DNA of 64,000 nt from Halorarum halophilum (GTDB lineage: Archaea > Halobacteriota > Halobacteria > Halobacteriales > Haloferacaceae): assembly GCF_013401515.1 (NCBI RefSeq), contig NZ_CP058531.1:122743-186742 (forward strand), read 5' to 3'. The translations under genes were made by a program, and so were the position numbers. Below the pieces are notes generated by a model. It had not been told where the DNA came from and ran no database searches. It saw only the letters and a program-made list of their open reading frames with translations. Shown here piece by piece: positions 55,564 through 63,110 of the stretch. Numbering within the stretch: position 1 is the stretch's first letter; every line of letters begins with the position of its first letter.

Positions 55564-55727
55564 GCTCACGGGTTTATAAGTGGGACAAGCTGTTAATCCC
55601 TTCGCCCTCTCGTTGGCTCCCCACTGAGTAACAAAACATGTAGCCACGCATCATGTCGAGTGGTAAATACGCAGACCCACTTAGCGGCTGGTTCAGCAGT
55701 CACTCGACGAAAACATCGCCGGCGCGA

Positions 55728-55754
55728 TGCTGAATACATCCTCTGTATTCAGCA
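55728..55754. repeat. Perfect 11-bp inverted repeat
   Basis: TGCTGAATACA, 5-base loop TCCTC, TGTATTCAGCA. It shares its arm with the TGCTGAATAC repeats upstream, as if two ends of the same element met head to head. Confidence 0.65.
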
Positions 55755-55866
55755 CGCCACATCTATCAAGATCTGAGGGTTTCCACAGAAATTCCTCTCC
55801 CTACGCCAAGTGAGACACCTTAGCAGGTTCTTCGATGTCGTCGAACTCACCGCGCTCGGTTGGCTC

Positions 55867-56196
55867 CTAGTCCTCGCTGGGTTCGGGACACCACCAATCG
55901 ACCTCGTAGGAACCCGATGCGCCGAAAGTTTTCACCCGAGCCGACCCGTCAGGCAGATCACGACGATGTTTTTCGTCGACGTGAAGGTTCCAGGTCGTCT
56001 TGGTATCGAAGCAGGCGAGGACGGCTTCCTCGTAGCCACGATCCTCTTGTGATTCTTGGAGTTCGACCTGTGTGTTGCAGTGCTTGCAGAACAAGCCCTC
56101 GAAGGGGATGTGGTTAAATATCGCGTGTCCGCAGACCGGGCACCAGAGGAACTCGAACAGTGCTTCGCTGTGGCGGTCGATGACGTCCAGACTCAT
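55867..56196 (-). CDS. DUF7567-like zinc protein with possible premature amber codon
   Basis: 109 residues from ATG 56196. Zinc motifs FLWCPVCGHAIF and GLFCKHCNTQVE form a ribbon, then a region with TTWNLHVDEKHRRDLPDG. It stops at TAG 55867-55869 after CPEPSED. The same frame continues another 21 codons, acidic and coding-like (EPTERGEFDDIEEPAKVSHLA), to a second TAG at 55801. So the tail may have been lost to a nonsense change. Part of a cassette with the next two genes. Function unknown. Confidence 0.75.
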   Translation of the reverse strand: MSLDVIDRHSEALFEFLWCPVCGHAIFNHIPFEGLFCKHCNTQVELQESQEDRGYEEAVLACFDTKTTWNLHVDEKHRRDLPDGSARVKTFGASGSYEVDWWCPEPSED

Positions 56197-56278
56197 CTGT
56201 GGATCTGGCCCCTGTGACTCGGGCCACCCCTTCCCGCCCCAGAAAAACACCCTCGCTGGACGTTCAGTGACCTCAGCG

Positions 56279-56638
56279 TTAAGCGCCGTAGACGATCTTC
56301 GAGCGGGCTTCGTAGTCACAGTCGGGGCAGTCGAACCAGCGCTGTACCTTTGCCCCGTCAGCTGATTTCTCGACGGCGAGAACGTCATCATTCGGACACT
56401 CAGGGCAGTTTAACTCGGGGATTGGTCTGCCTCGAAGAGCGTCCCGAAAGACTGTCACTTGCTTCGTATCGAAGCCACGTGACCAGACCGGGTAGCCGTC
56501 GACGAGGATTGCACCACGCCACTTGTACCGGTATGAGTTGGGTGTACGATGGAAAACGGCTCGGGCTCCAGTCTCGGTGTTTCGATACGTGAGCGACGGT
56601 GTGCGACTATCTCGCGTCCAGTTGGTGATTCGGGACAT
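56279..56638 (-). CDS. DUF7568-like zinc-ribbon protein
   Basis: 119 residues: MSRITNWTRDSRTPSLTYRN, TGARAVFHRTPNSYRYKWRG and AILVDGYPVWSRGF. A C-terminal ribbon has C-P-E-C and C-P-D-C pairs. Resembles a haloarchaeal family that I recall being named DUF7568 and found next to DUF7567. It starts 3 bases after the stop of the 56642-57133 gene, so they form an operon. Possible nucleic-acid binding; no proof. Confidence 0.75.
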   Translation of the reverse strand: MSRITNWTRDSRTPSLTYRNTETGARAVFHRTPNSYRYKWRGAILVDGYPVWSRGFDTKQVTVFRDALRGRPIPELNCPECPNDDVLAVEKSADGAKVQRWFDCPDCDYEARSKIVYGA

Positions 56639-56641
56639 CGG

Positions 56642-57133
56642 TTAGAAGTGGACGTCGGCGGGCACGATCCGGAGGTCCTCACTCTCTTCGAGAACCCGAT
56701 CCAGTTGCTCGCGATGCCGGATGCCGCTCGCGTGCTGGTCGTACAAGAACACGGTCGGCCCGTCGTACGCACCGACCTGGTGGAACGCGTGCCGAGCGAA
56801 GTTCTCATCACGCATGATCTCCTCGTCGGAGAGTTCGTCGATGGCTTCCTCCACCCGTTCGAGATTGCGCTCGAACTTTTCTTTCGTCGCTTCCCACCCT
56901 CGGTTGAGTAGGTCCTGCCCATCGTCTAAGTCGACGGGGACTGCAGCCGGTAAATCGCCCCATCGAGCCTTCCCCGCAACGGACGTGCCCTCCTCGTCGA
57001 ACGTGACGAAGTAATCGAAGATAGCGCAGGAGTGCGGGTCCGCACCGACCAGACGGTCGAACACCGTCTTTCCGGTGGCCAGCGCGTCGTCGTGCGTCGA
57101 TGCCTCTACCAGCGCGTAGTTTACCATGTGCAT
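56642..57133 (-). CDS. Hypothetical haloarchaeal protein, 163 aa
   Basis: From ATG 57133 (or 57127): MHMVNYALVEASTHDDALAT, then FDYFVTFDEEGTSVAGKARWGD. A helical NRGWEATKEKFERNLERVEEA and DENFARHAFHQVGAYDGPTVF follow. Conserved-looking, acidic, no membrane segment. I do not know its function; related proteins are typical of haloarchaeal plasmid modules. A leader stem-loop lies 55 bases upstream. Confidence 0.72.
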   Translation of the reverse strand: MHMVNYALVEASTHDDALATGKTVFDRLVGADPHSCAIFDYFVTFDEEGTSVAGKARWGDLPAAVPVDLDDGQDLLNRGWEATKEKFERNLERVEEAIDELSDEEIMRDENFARHAFHQVGAYDGPTVFLYDQHASGIRHREQLDRVLEESEDLRIVPADVHF

Positions 57134-57187
57134 CTCGAACACCTCAAAGCGCCGACGCACCGGGGCCGCTGCTCGCTCGTTCCTGCT

Positions 57188-57210
57188 GCGCCGGCACCCA
57201 TCGCCGGCGC
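57188..57210 (-). promoter_or_regulatory. Leader stem-loop upstream of the 56.6-kb operon
   Basis: In gene orientation: GTTTTTCGA, stem GCGCCGG, loop CGATGGGTG, stem CCGGCGC. Stem sequence unlike the CCCC/GGGG copies but perfectly paired; the loop keeps GA-x-GGGTG. Confidence 0.65.
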
Positions 57211-57238
57211 TCGAAAAACCTGCACTGGCGGTCGATTC

Positions 57239-57661
57239 TCAGAATTCGTCCGCTCGGTCGACAGTGATAGTCAGATTCCTGGACTCGTAGTCGGCCTCGA
57301 AGTCGACAGCGAACGCGTCCGCTTCGTAGGTGGCGTGGTAGGCGTGGTGGCGTTCGAGCGAGCCAGTCGCCTTGAAGTGGAAGAACGCGGCTGCAGTGTA
57401 GGGATTGCTCTGCGTCTCGATCTGCGTCTCAACGGATGCCGGAAGTGCGATTTGGGGCGTGTCCGTGTCGGTACTCGCTGCGAACTCCTTCGCGTCCTTG
57501 ACGGTCGCTTGCGAATGCGCCGGTGTCTCACCGGTCAGCACGTTCACCGGCGTCTCCGTGTCATCAGTGAACAGGACGTCTTCGAACGTGTGTGTCCCGA
57601 GGATCGCCTCGGGGTTCAACTCGCAGTCGTGAAATGGATCGTCGTCTCCTTGTGTGGTCAT
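57239..57661 (-). CDS. Hypothetical haloarchaeal protein, 140 aa
   Basis: From ATG 57661 (a TTG precedes it). Acidic N-terminus (MTTQGDDDPFHDCELNPEAI), then LPASVETQIETQSNPYTAAAFFHFKATGSLERHHAYHATYEADAF and a final beta stretch. No known domain. Own leader with a stem-loop variant at 57678-57701. Confidence 0.68.
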   Translation of the reverse strand: MTTQGDDDPFHDCELNPEAILGTHTFEDVLFTDDTETPVNVLTGETPAHSQATVKDAKEFAASTDTDTPQIALPASVETQIETQSNPYTAAAFFHFKATGSLERHHAYHATYEADAFAVDFEADYESRNLTITVDRADEF

Positions 57662-57677
57662 CAAACCACGAGCTTAT

Positions 57678-57701
57678 AGGGGCTCAGTCCTTCCTGCCCC
57701 T
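57678..57701 (-). promoter_or_regulatory. Variant leader stem-loop
   Basis: In gene orientation: CTTTTTC, stem AGGGGC, loop AGGAAGGACTGA, stem GCCCCT, 17 bases before ATG 57661. It keeps the T-run and stem position, but the loop is only loosely related. Confidence 0.45.
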
Positions 57702-57921
57702 GAAAAAGAAGTGCTGAGGGTGTCAGTAAACAGGTCACATCTCCCGTGTTTGGGCTCCCGAATCGGTCAGTACAGGGGACTCACGTACCGATCAAACCGT
57801 TGATTCACTCGGTATTGGTCAAGAACGTCGTGCAAGAGATAGATAGAGGAATTGTCGTGTGTACGTTTCGTGATCGGATCTCCTCTCAAAAATGACTATG
57901 GAGGCCACAGCGGACACCAGG

Positions 57922-59157
57922 TTAGGACCCGACCCTCGGAAGGAAGTCCCCGGTCTCTCGTCGGACACCGCCCAAGAGGATCGAGGCCGCAACGAGCGGC
58001 ATGGCCGCACAGCAGAGATAGACGGGCCAGAAGCCGACGACATCGATGACTGGGAGCGTGACGATGGGACCGAACCCACCGCCAATATCCCCGAACACGT
58101 TGTTTGTCCCCACGGCACGCCCCATCTCGCCGTCGGCAACAAGGTCGCCCAACAGCGCCATCAGTGGCCCGCTGGTTCCGCCTTGCCCGAGTCCGATACA
58201 CAGGCAGGCGATTGCCAGCGTCAGTACCGAATCAGCCAGGGCGAGCAGTACGAACCCAACCGACGTAACGACCAGAAACACGATCAAAACCGGGACACGA
58301 GACTGGTTTCGATCGCTGACGTACCCACCGAGATACATCGACAGCCCCGCAGCCACGACGGTCAGTCCCATAAACAGGCCCGAGGAGCCCTGGGCATCGA
58401 ACCCGAAGACGCTGAGTTGATTCTGGTCGAGAAACAGGACCAGCGTTGCGAATAATGCGCCGATGTAGACGAACAACACGGCGAAGTTCACCAGACCGAC
58501 CGTGATTGCAGGGACACTCGTATTGATGTCCCACGGTTTGACCGACTGATTTTCCCCACCTTCGACGTGGGTCTCGGGCACTGTCAGGTACGCGACGACA
58601 CTGGCAAAGAACGCGAAGCCGGTCGCGACGGTGAACGCGACAACGTTTCCGGAGAGTTCGCTGACGAGGCCACCGAGGACCACTCCTGTCGGGAACCCGA
58701 AAAGGACGCCGCCTCTGATGAGCCCCATATTCGAACCCCGCGATCCACCGTCGCTGATGTCGTCGGCGATCGTGTACGCAGTCGCGAAGACTAGCGCGCT
58801 CCCGACTCCCCAAAGGAGACGCGCAGCCATGAACCACGCTTCGGGAAGCGGTGCGATCATGGCGATAACGTAGCCGGACGTAGAGATTCCCTGGATGAAC
58901 ATCCCGATGACGAACGGTTTTCTTGTCCCGAACCGGTCGACGAGGCTCCCGGCCGGCGCGTTTGCGAACAGCCGTGAAAACCGGTTCGCGCTCAGGATGA
59001 TTCCGACGAGAAACGGGGAGATTCCCAGAATAGCACCGAGGTTTGGCAAGATCGGGAAAATCACGCCGCCACCGAAGCCGATGAAAAACGTACTGACGAT
59101 GACCGCTCCGAGAACGAACCGTCCCTCGTTTTTCGCCCCTCGGAGCCGAATCCTCAC
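57922..59157 (-). CDS. MFS transporter, 12 helices
   Basis: 411 residues with twelve hydrophobic segments. Motif A between helices 2 and 3 reads GSLVDRFGTRKPF; it is repeated in weaker form in the second half (GGYVSDRNQSRVP). A central polar loop (PETHVEGGENQSVKPWD) separates the halves. Drug/proton antiporter-like layout; substrate unknown. Lone metabolic-type gene in the module, with no leader stem-loop. Confidence 0.92.
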   Translation of the reverse strand: MRIRLRGAKNEGRFVLGAVIVSTFFIGFGGGVIFPILPNLGAILGISPFLVGIILSANRFSRLFANAPAGSLVDRFGTRKPFVIGMFIQGISTSGYVIAMIAPLPEAWFMAARLLWGVGSALVFATAYTIADDISDGGSRGSNMGLIRGGVLFGFPTGVVLGGLVSELSGNVVAFTVATGFAFFASVVAYLTVPETHVEGGENQSVKPWDINTSVPAITVGLVNFAVLFVYIGALFATLVLFLDQNQLSVFGFDAQGSSGLFMGLTVVAAGLSMYLGGYVSDRNQSRVPVLIVFLVVTSVGFVLLALADSVLTLAIACLCIGLGQGGTSGPLMALLGDLVADGEMGRAVGTNNVFGDIGGGFGPIVTLPVIDVVGFWPVYLCCAAMPLVAASILLGGVRRETGDFLPRVGS

Positions 59158-59372
59158 ATTCGGGACAACCGTTCCTGAGTCCCATGAGCATTTCCATACC
59201 AGAATCTGTCTCCTGACCGGCCGAGCAGTGGATGCCAGACATGAGAGGTACCCACACGAACGACTGCCACCACGTCAAGGGGGACAGGAAACCGGTCCCT
59301 TGTGTTTCTTCAGACACTGACACAATCAATACAGGGGATTCACTTATCGGTGGAGGCAGTGTATTGTTCAGT

Positions 59373-59657
59373 ATGCCTGAAGAAGTCCTGTTCAAATCGG
59401 AGAGTACGCAGACCTGAGAAGAAATCGCATCGTATCTCCGCAACGTCGCTGATAATCTCGAACAGAGGGATGCAGTTACACTCAAATCCGGTTCTGAGTC
59501 CGTGACAATGGAACTTCCAGCACGCCCGACGTTTGAGGTCAAAGCCGAACGGGAAGGGCCGACCGATCGCCCTGGAGTAAGCATCGAGTTCGAACTCGAA
59601 TGAGGCGAGAACGGGAATGAGGGGGACGGTGGGAGCGGCCAGTTAGAAATCGAGTGA
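59373..59657 (+). pseudogene. Amphi-Trp domain protein with two in-frame TGA codons
   Basis: MPEEVLFKSESTQT, TGA, EEIASYLRNVADNLEQRDAV, TLKSGSESVTMELPARPTFEV, KAEREGPTDRPGVSIEFELE, TGA, GENGNEG...LEIE-stop. The whole frame matches the haloarchaeal amphi-Trp family. The first TGA stands where Arg is usual (CGA to TGA) and the second where the hallmark Trp is usual (TGG to TGA). No other lesion in 95 codons. Probably a recent pseudogene. Confidence 0.8.
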
Positions 59658-59758
59658 TAAATTCGCTGAGACACTAAGCATCTGAGCGTTTCTTCTTAGG
59701 CTGAAAACAACACCATGTGAAGAGTGCGTGATACCCCTTCTCCTTCGTTTCAAATTAC

Positions 59759-60421
59759 CTACGACTGTCCAATACTCGCTTTCTTGAACGGGGATTCACC
59801 AGTCGGGATGAGCAGCTCCTGTCGGTCTCCGACCCGCTCAGCGAGCTTCCGTTTCAGGTACTGTCTCGCCGTCGATGGCGTGAAGACGCCTTTGTCGATC
59901 ATGTCGCCGCCGACGTCTTTGAGGGCCGCGAACTGCCCCTGCAGGTGGCCGTCGCCGACCGGCTCGCCGTCGTACCAGCGCACGGTCGCAAGCGCACCGT
60001 TCCCGACCAACTCTCCCTGTTCGACTGTCTCCGAGTCGTACTGGAGACCGAACCACAGCGTCCGATAGGCGGTCACATCGAACGTCGTCGACACCACGAA
60101 AAAGGCCTCGTGATGGAGATAGTCGAGGTTGTCAGCGACGATCTCGTCGATCGTGAGCCCGGTGGTGCGGGGCTTTGGCTCGACGACTGTCGACGGTCGA
60201 TCTTCGCCGGCCAGGTAGCCGTCGACGGCATCTGCCTCGAGGCCATCGGCCAGTTCCGCCAGCAGCTGTTTCGCCCACTTGGAGTCGATGTCTTCGCCAC
60301 CGAACGGCGACTCAGCTGAGATTCGGTGCTTGAGCTTCAGGTTTGCTGCGCCCCAGTGGCTGTAGTGGAGCGTGTACTGTCCGTCGGTTCGTTCGTATGC
60401 AACGAGTGCGCGGTGTCCCAT
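59759..60421 (-). CDS. DUF6735-like protein
   Basis: 220 residues from ATG 60421; MGHRALVAYERTDGQYTLHY then SHWGAANLKLKHRISAESPF is the family's characteristic start. Later: HHEAFFVVSTTFDVTAYRTLWFG and LKDVGGDMIDKGVFTPSTAR. Widespread on haloarchaeal plasmids; function unknown. The upstream in-frame extension overlaps the leader stem-loop and is discounted. Confidence 0.85.
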   Translation of the reverse strand: MGHRALVAYERTDGQYTLHYSHWGAANLKLKHRISAESPFGGEDIDSKWAKQLLAELADGLEADAVDGYLAGEDRPSTVVEPKPRTTGLTIDEIVADNLDYLHHEAFFVVSTTFDVTAYRTLWFGLQYDSETVEQGELVGNGALATVRWYDGEPVGDGHLQGQFAALKDVGGDMIDKGVFTPSTARQYLKRKLAERVGDRQELLIPTGESPFKKASIGQS

Positions 60422-60454
60422 TGAGCAATCACCTCGTAGGGCGACCACGACTGG

Positions 60455-60480
60455 ACGCCCCACGCCCCTGCCGGGGGACG
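60455..60480 (-). promoter_or_regulatory. Leader stem-loop upstream of DUF6735 gene
   Basis: In gene orientation: GTTGTTCGT, CCCC, loop with GGCAGGGGCGT, GGGG. Weaker stem than other copies, but same T-rich lead-in and position, ~34 bases before the start. Confidence 0.5.
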
Positions 60481-60487
60481 AACAACC

Positions 60488-60866
60488 CTACTCGTCGATC
60501 GGTTCGGGGGAACTGAGGTCTGCGTGAAGGACTTTGCCGTCGCGAACGACGTACCGCTTCGCCAGTACGGGAAGCGGCACTTGGTGAACCCCGCTGTCTG
60601 GATATCGAGTTCCTCGTCAGCTTCGAGGTGGTTGGCGAGTTCTCGCAAGAACTCTTGGGTCACGATTCCGCCGTCGTAGTCGGGAGGCCGTTCTCCCACG
60701 CCTCGTACACCTTGAAGTCATCGTAGCCCCAGATGGTGAGCTCTCCGTCTTCGGTGACCTCCCAGTCAAGCGTCCCGAAGCAGTGGTTCTCACAGAGCTC
60801 GCGGACTGCCTCCGGATCCGATACGATCGCGCCGGTCGATGTCGTCGCAGCTTGCAGTGTGGCCAT
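60488..60866 (-). pseudogene. Small haloarchaeal plasmid protein, two frameshifts
   Basis: Three overlapping frames join into one protein. MATLQAATTSTGAIVSDPEA...YDDFKVYEAWENG comes first. Then near 60690 it shifts to PDYDGGIVTQEFLRELANHLEADEELDIQTAGFTK. Near 60560 it shifts again to LPVLAKRYVVRDGKVLHADL...EPIDE-stop. Combined length ~125 residues. Each part is acidic and coding-like and they meet cleanly. Two single-base lesions, or sequencing errors, explain it. A good leader stem-loop remains upstream. Confidence 0.75.
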
Positions 60867-60885
60867 ATCTGGACCTCGCGGGGCG

Positions 60886-60908
60886 ACCCCCGCACCTCTC
60901 TTGGGGGT
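60886..60908 (-). promoter_or_regulatory. Leader stem-loop upstream of the disrupted gene
   Basis: In gene orientation: GTTTATC, stem ACCCCC, loop AAGAGAGGTGC, stem GGGGGT, 20 bases before ATG 60866. Confidence 0.6.
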
Positions 60909-60957
60909 GATAAACCGACGCATGAGGTACCTCCCTTGGCGTGGCCGGCGACTCCAG

Positions 60958-61146
60958 TTAGGAGTCTGCGTGGGCGTCCATCCCAGCTCCGTCGCTCGGC
61001 CGCGTGCGAAGACTCACCTCTTCCAGGAAGTCTCTCGCGGTCTCGACTCGCTCTCGATCTGCGTCGTCCAACCGGTCGACGTCAAGCCGGTTGAGATTGC
61101 TGAGCACACGATGCATCCAGTAGCCTTGCTTGAACTGTTGGTCCAT
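60958..61146 (-). CDS. Hypothetical small helical protein, 62 aa
   Basis: MDQQFKQGYWMHRVLSNLNR, LDVDRLDDADRERVETARDF, LEEVSLRTRPSD. Mostly helical and acidic; coding-like. No family recognised. Between the disrupted gene and spaced repeat copy C. Confidence 0.55.
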   Translation of the reverse strand: MDQQFKQGYWMHRVLSNLNRLDVDRLDDADRERVETARDFLEEVSLRTRPSDGAGMDAHADS

Positions 61147-61221
61147 CGGAAGCGCCTCACCGCTCGCCGGCGCGGAAAGACTCCCCCGAAACTATCGTCG
61201 GGACTGTAGGAGACCACGGCA

Positions 61222-61263
61222 TTAACCAACGAAGCTCGGCGCTACGTGCAGGATGTTGGTTAA
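61222..61263. repeat. Spaced inverted repeat, copy C
   Basis: TTAACCAACG, 22-base spacer, TGTTGGTTAA; arms differ from copies A and B by one base on the left. Between two minus-strand genes. Confidence 0.65.
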
Positions 61264-61282
61264 CCGACGCCCAACGCTGGCG

Positions 61283-62038
61283 CTACTCGAGACTGGGCCC
61301 GTAGCGAGCTGCGCCACACACCCGGCACTCCCAAATCGGTTGTCCCGTCCACGTCTCATCCGGGACCGACTCGTGGGTCTTGAACCGGTGGTCGGTCGCC
61401 TGCCCACAGTTCTGACAGTTGAGTTGCTGCGTCGTCGGTACCGACGACACCTGACTATCAGTCTCATCCTCCCGAGCGGATTCGGTCAGCGCCATCGCTG
61501 GAACCAGCCATACCGCGTCGTCGAGGACGGCCCTGAGACGCGACGGGTCGCGGATGCCGTTCCCCCGCTGGTCGTAGAGCCGCGTCGGGGCCTGCTGCTG
61601 GTGCGCCGTGGCTCCCTGTCCGTTCCAGCCTGTCCGGTCACGGGCGGCTCTGAGAAGCCGCTCACCCTCCCCTGAGGACACCTGTACTGCGGCGGGAAGT
61701 GAGGGCCATCGGTCGACCAGCTGGCGCGCAGGGGCCTCGTCGAGATCATAGATGAGCGTGTAGTCATCGACGGCCGGCTCCGAATCGTTGGCGGTGAGAA
61801 GGTTCGCCGCGGCGCCGCCCTTCGCGACAGCGCCGTAGAACGTGGGCGACTCGACGACCAGGTGGACGATTCCCAGGAACGTCGTCGCCGCCTCGTCCGT
61901 GCTGGTGGCTTCACCACCGAGATGGTTGGTGAGACAGAACCGGCATTTCGTCTGCCTGACTGGGTCGTGGCTGCGCGCGCAGCGTAGCGAGCACGGAGCG
62001 GAGGGTGGGGTGGTGGGGCCTGGGTCGGTCTGGCACAC
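61283..62038 (-). CDS. Zinc-finger-containing haloarchaeal protein, 251 aa
   Basis: N-terminal CSLRCARSHDPVRQTKCRFC gives a C-x3-C...C-x2-C cluster. A middle domain (ATTFLGIVHLVVESPTFYGAV, TLIYDLDEAPARQLVDRWPS) and LDDAVWLVPAMALTES follow. The terminal ribbon has CQNCGQATDHRF and WECRVCGAARYG. Two zinc sites suggest nucleic-acid or protein binding. Plasmid-type gene of unknown role; convergent with nothing, followed by repeat copy C. Confidence 0.72.
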   Translation of the reverse strand: MCQTDPGPTTPPSAPCSLRCARSHDPVRQTKCRFCLTNHLGGEATSTDEAATTFLGIVHLVVESPTFYGAVAKGGAAANLLTANDSEPAVDDYTLIYDLDEAPARQLVDRWPSLPAAVQVSSGEGERLLRAARDRTGWNGQGATAHQQQAPTRLYDQRGNGIRDPSRLRAVLDDAVWLVPAMALTESAREDETDSQVSSVPTTQQLNCQNCGQATDHRFKTHESVPDETWTGQPIWECRVCGAARYGPSLE

Positions 62039-62063
62039 AGGAAAAAGAAAGCGCGACGACCGG

Positions 62064-62963
62064 CTACGCTTCCCACCACCGACCGCGCTCGGGGAACAGC
62101 ACGGTGCTCCACCCGGTCAGCGCCACCGAGACACGCCCGTTGTACCAGTTCTTCGCCGCACCGTGAATGCGCACGCGTTCACCCTCTTCGATCCAGGGCT
62201 GGTCACTCGCAACCCACGACGTCAGCTTCGTCCGTCCACTCTCGTCTTCGATGAGCCCGACTTGCTGAATGGCTGCGCTCGATGGCTCCCACCACTGCGT
62301 CACAGTACCTTCGATGCTCACTTCTCTACGATTGACGTCCTCGAGCGTTCCGATGGGAACCACCTGGCCTGGCGCCGTCTCTAACTCCTCGAACACCCCG
62401 ACGACTGCGCTCATCAGGTCTTTCCCACCGACGACAGCTTCACCCAGCCGCCGACCAATCGCTGCTCGCGACCAGCCATCCAGCTTCTTCGCCAGTCGCA
62501 TCGACTGCTTGTTCACCGCCGCCAACTGCTCCTGCGTGAGTTCTGCACGAGGATCGTCCCGCTCCGGGTCCGCCCACGGGTCCACGCTCGCCGCCCGCTT
62601 CTGGAACTCAGCACGCCGCTCAGCGTACCGCTTCGCCGCGATATGTCGCGTCCGCTTCTCCCGACCTTCTTGCGTCCCCATTTCCGCCTGGGCACTGATG
62701 CGCTCCAGTTCAGCCTCCCGCGCCCAAATGCGCTCTTCCTGTTCGAGGGTCGCACCGGAGATCCGCTCGTCACTGGTGTCGACCATCCCGTCCGGGTGGT
62801 TCGCATCGACCTTCGCCTGCACCTCCATCTGTACCGTCGCCTGGAACTCCGGCGTCTCATCGACGACCTCGAAGCCGTCTTCATCGACCGCCGCTTCGTC
62901 CGCTTTTTCGAATGCCTGTTCATCGACCGAAACCTCATTACCAAAGACGTTCTTACTCGACAT
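62064..62963 (-). CDS. OB-fold nucleic-acid-binding protein (RPA-like)
   Basis: 299 residues from ATG 62963. Acidic N-terminus, charged helices (EERIWAREAELERISAQAEM, RHIAAKRYAERRAEFQKRAA), then a C-terminal OB fold. The OB fold reads REVSIEGTVTQWWEPSSAAI, QQVGLIEDESGRTKLTSWVA, GERVRIHGAAKNWYNGRVSVAL. This is the tRNA_anti/RPA-type layout seen in haloarchaeal single-strand DNA-binding proteins. Likely role in plasmid DNA replication or repair. The long frame upstream of the ATG covers the G+C-rich palindrome and is not coding. Confidence 0.85.
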   Translation of the reverse strand: MSSKNVFGNEVSVDEQAFEKADEAAVDEDGFEVVDETPEFQATVQMEVQAKVDANHPDGMVDTSDERISGATLEQEERIWAREAELERISAQAEMGTQEGREKRTRHIAAKRYAERRAEFQKRAASVDPWADPERDDPRAELTQEQLAAVNKQSMRLAKKLDGWSRAAIGRRLGEAVVGGKDLMSAVVGVFEELETAPGQVVPIGTLEDVNRREVSIEGTVTQWWEPSSAAIQQVGLIEDESGRTKLTSWVASDQPWIEEGERVRIHGAAKNWYNGRVSVALTGWSTVLFPERGRWWEA

Positions 62964-62985
62964 TGGAGTCAAACTCCGAAGGCGC

Positions 62986-63054
62986 TCACTCGGCGTCTTC
63001 TTCCGACACCACGACTCTCCAGCCGTAGCTGTCCACAACGACCAACTCATCCAT
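62986..63054 (-). CDS. 22-residue leader-type ORF
   Basis: ATG 63054: MDELVVVDSYGWRVVVSEED-AE-stop, ending 22 bases before the OB-fold start. Acidic, halophile-like. A very stable palindrome begins 3 bases upstream of its ATG. Could be a real small protein or a translated leader. Confidence 0.4.
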   Translation of the reverse strand: MDELVVVDSYGWRVVVSEEDAE

Positions 63055-63056
63055 CG

Positions 63057-63110
63057 CGCGCTCTCGCTCGCGCCTTCGCGAGCGCCCCCTGGGGCGCGAG
63101 CGAGAGCGCG
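63057..63110. repeat. Perfect 18-bp inverted repeat with 18-base loop
   Basis: Left arm CGCGCTCTCGCTCGCGCC (63057-63074), right arm its exact complement (63093-63110). The loop itself contains a smaller dyad. Immediately upstream of the 22-codon ORF and the OB-fold gene. Confidence 0.85.

Noticed and set aside
58232..59674. 480-codon minus-strand frame
   Set aside because: Alternate-frame shadow of the MFS transporter; Arg-rich, unlike a halophile protein.
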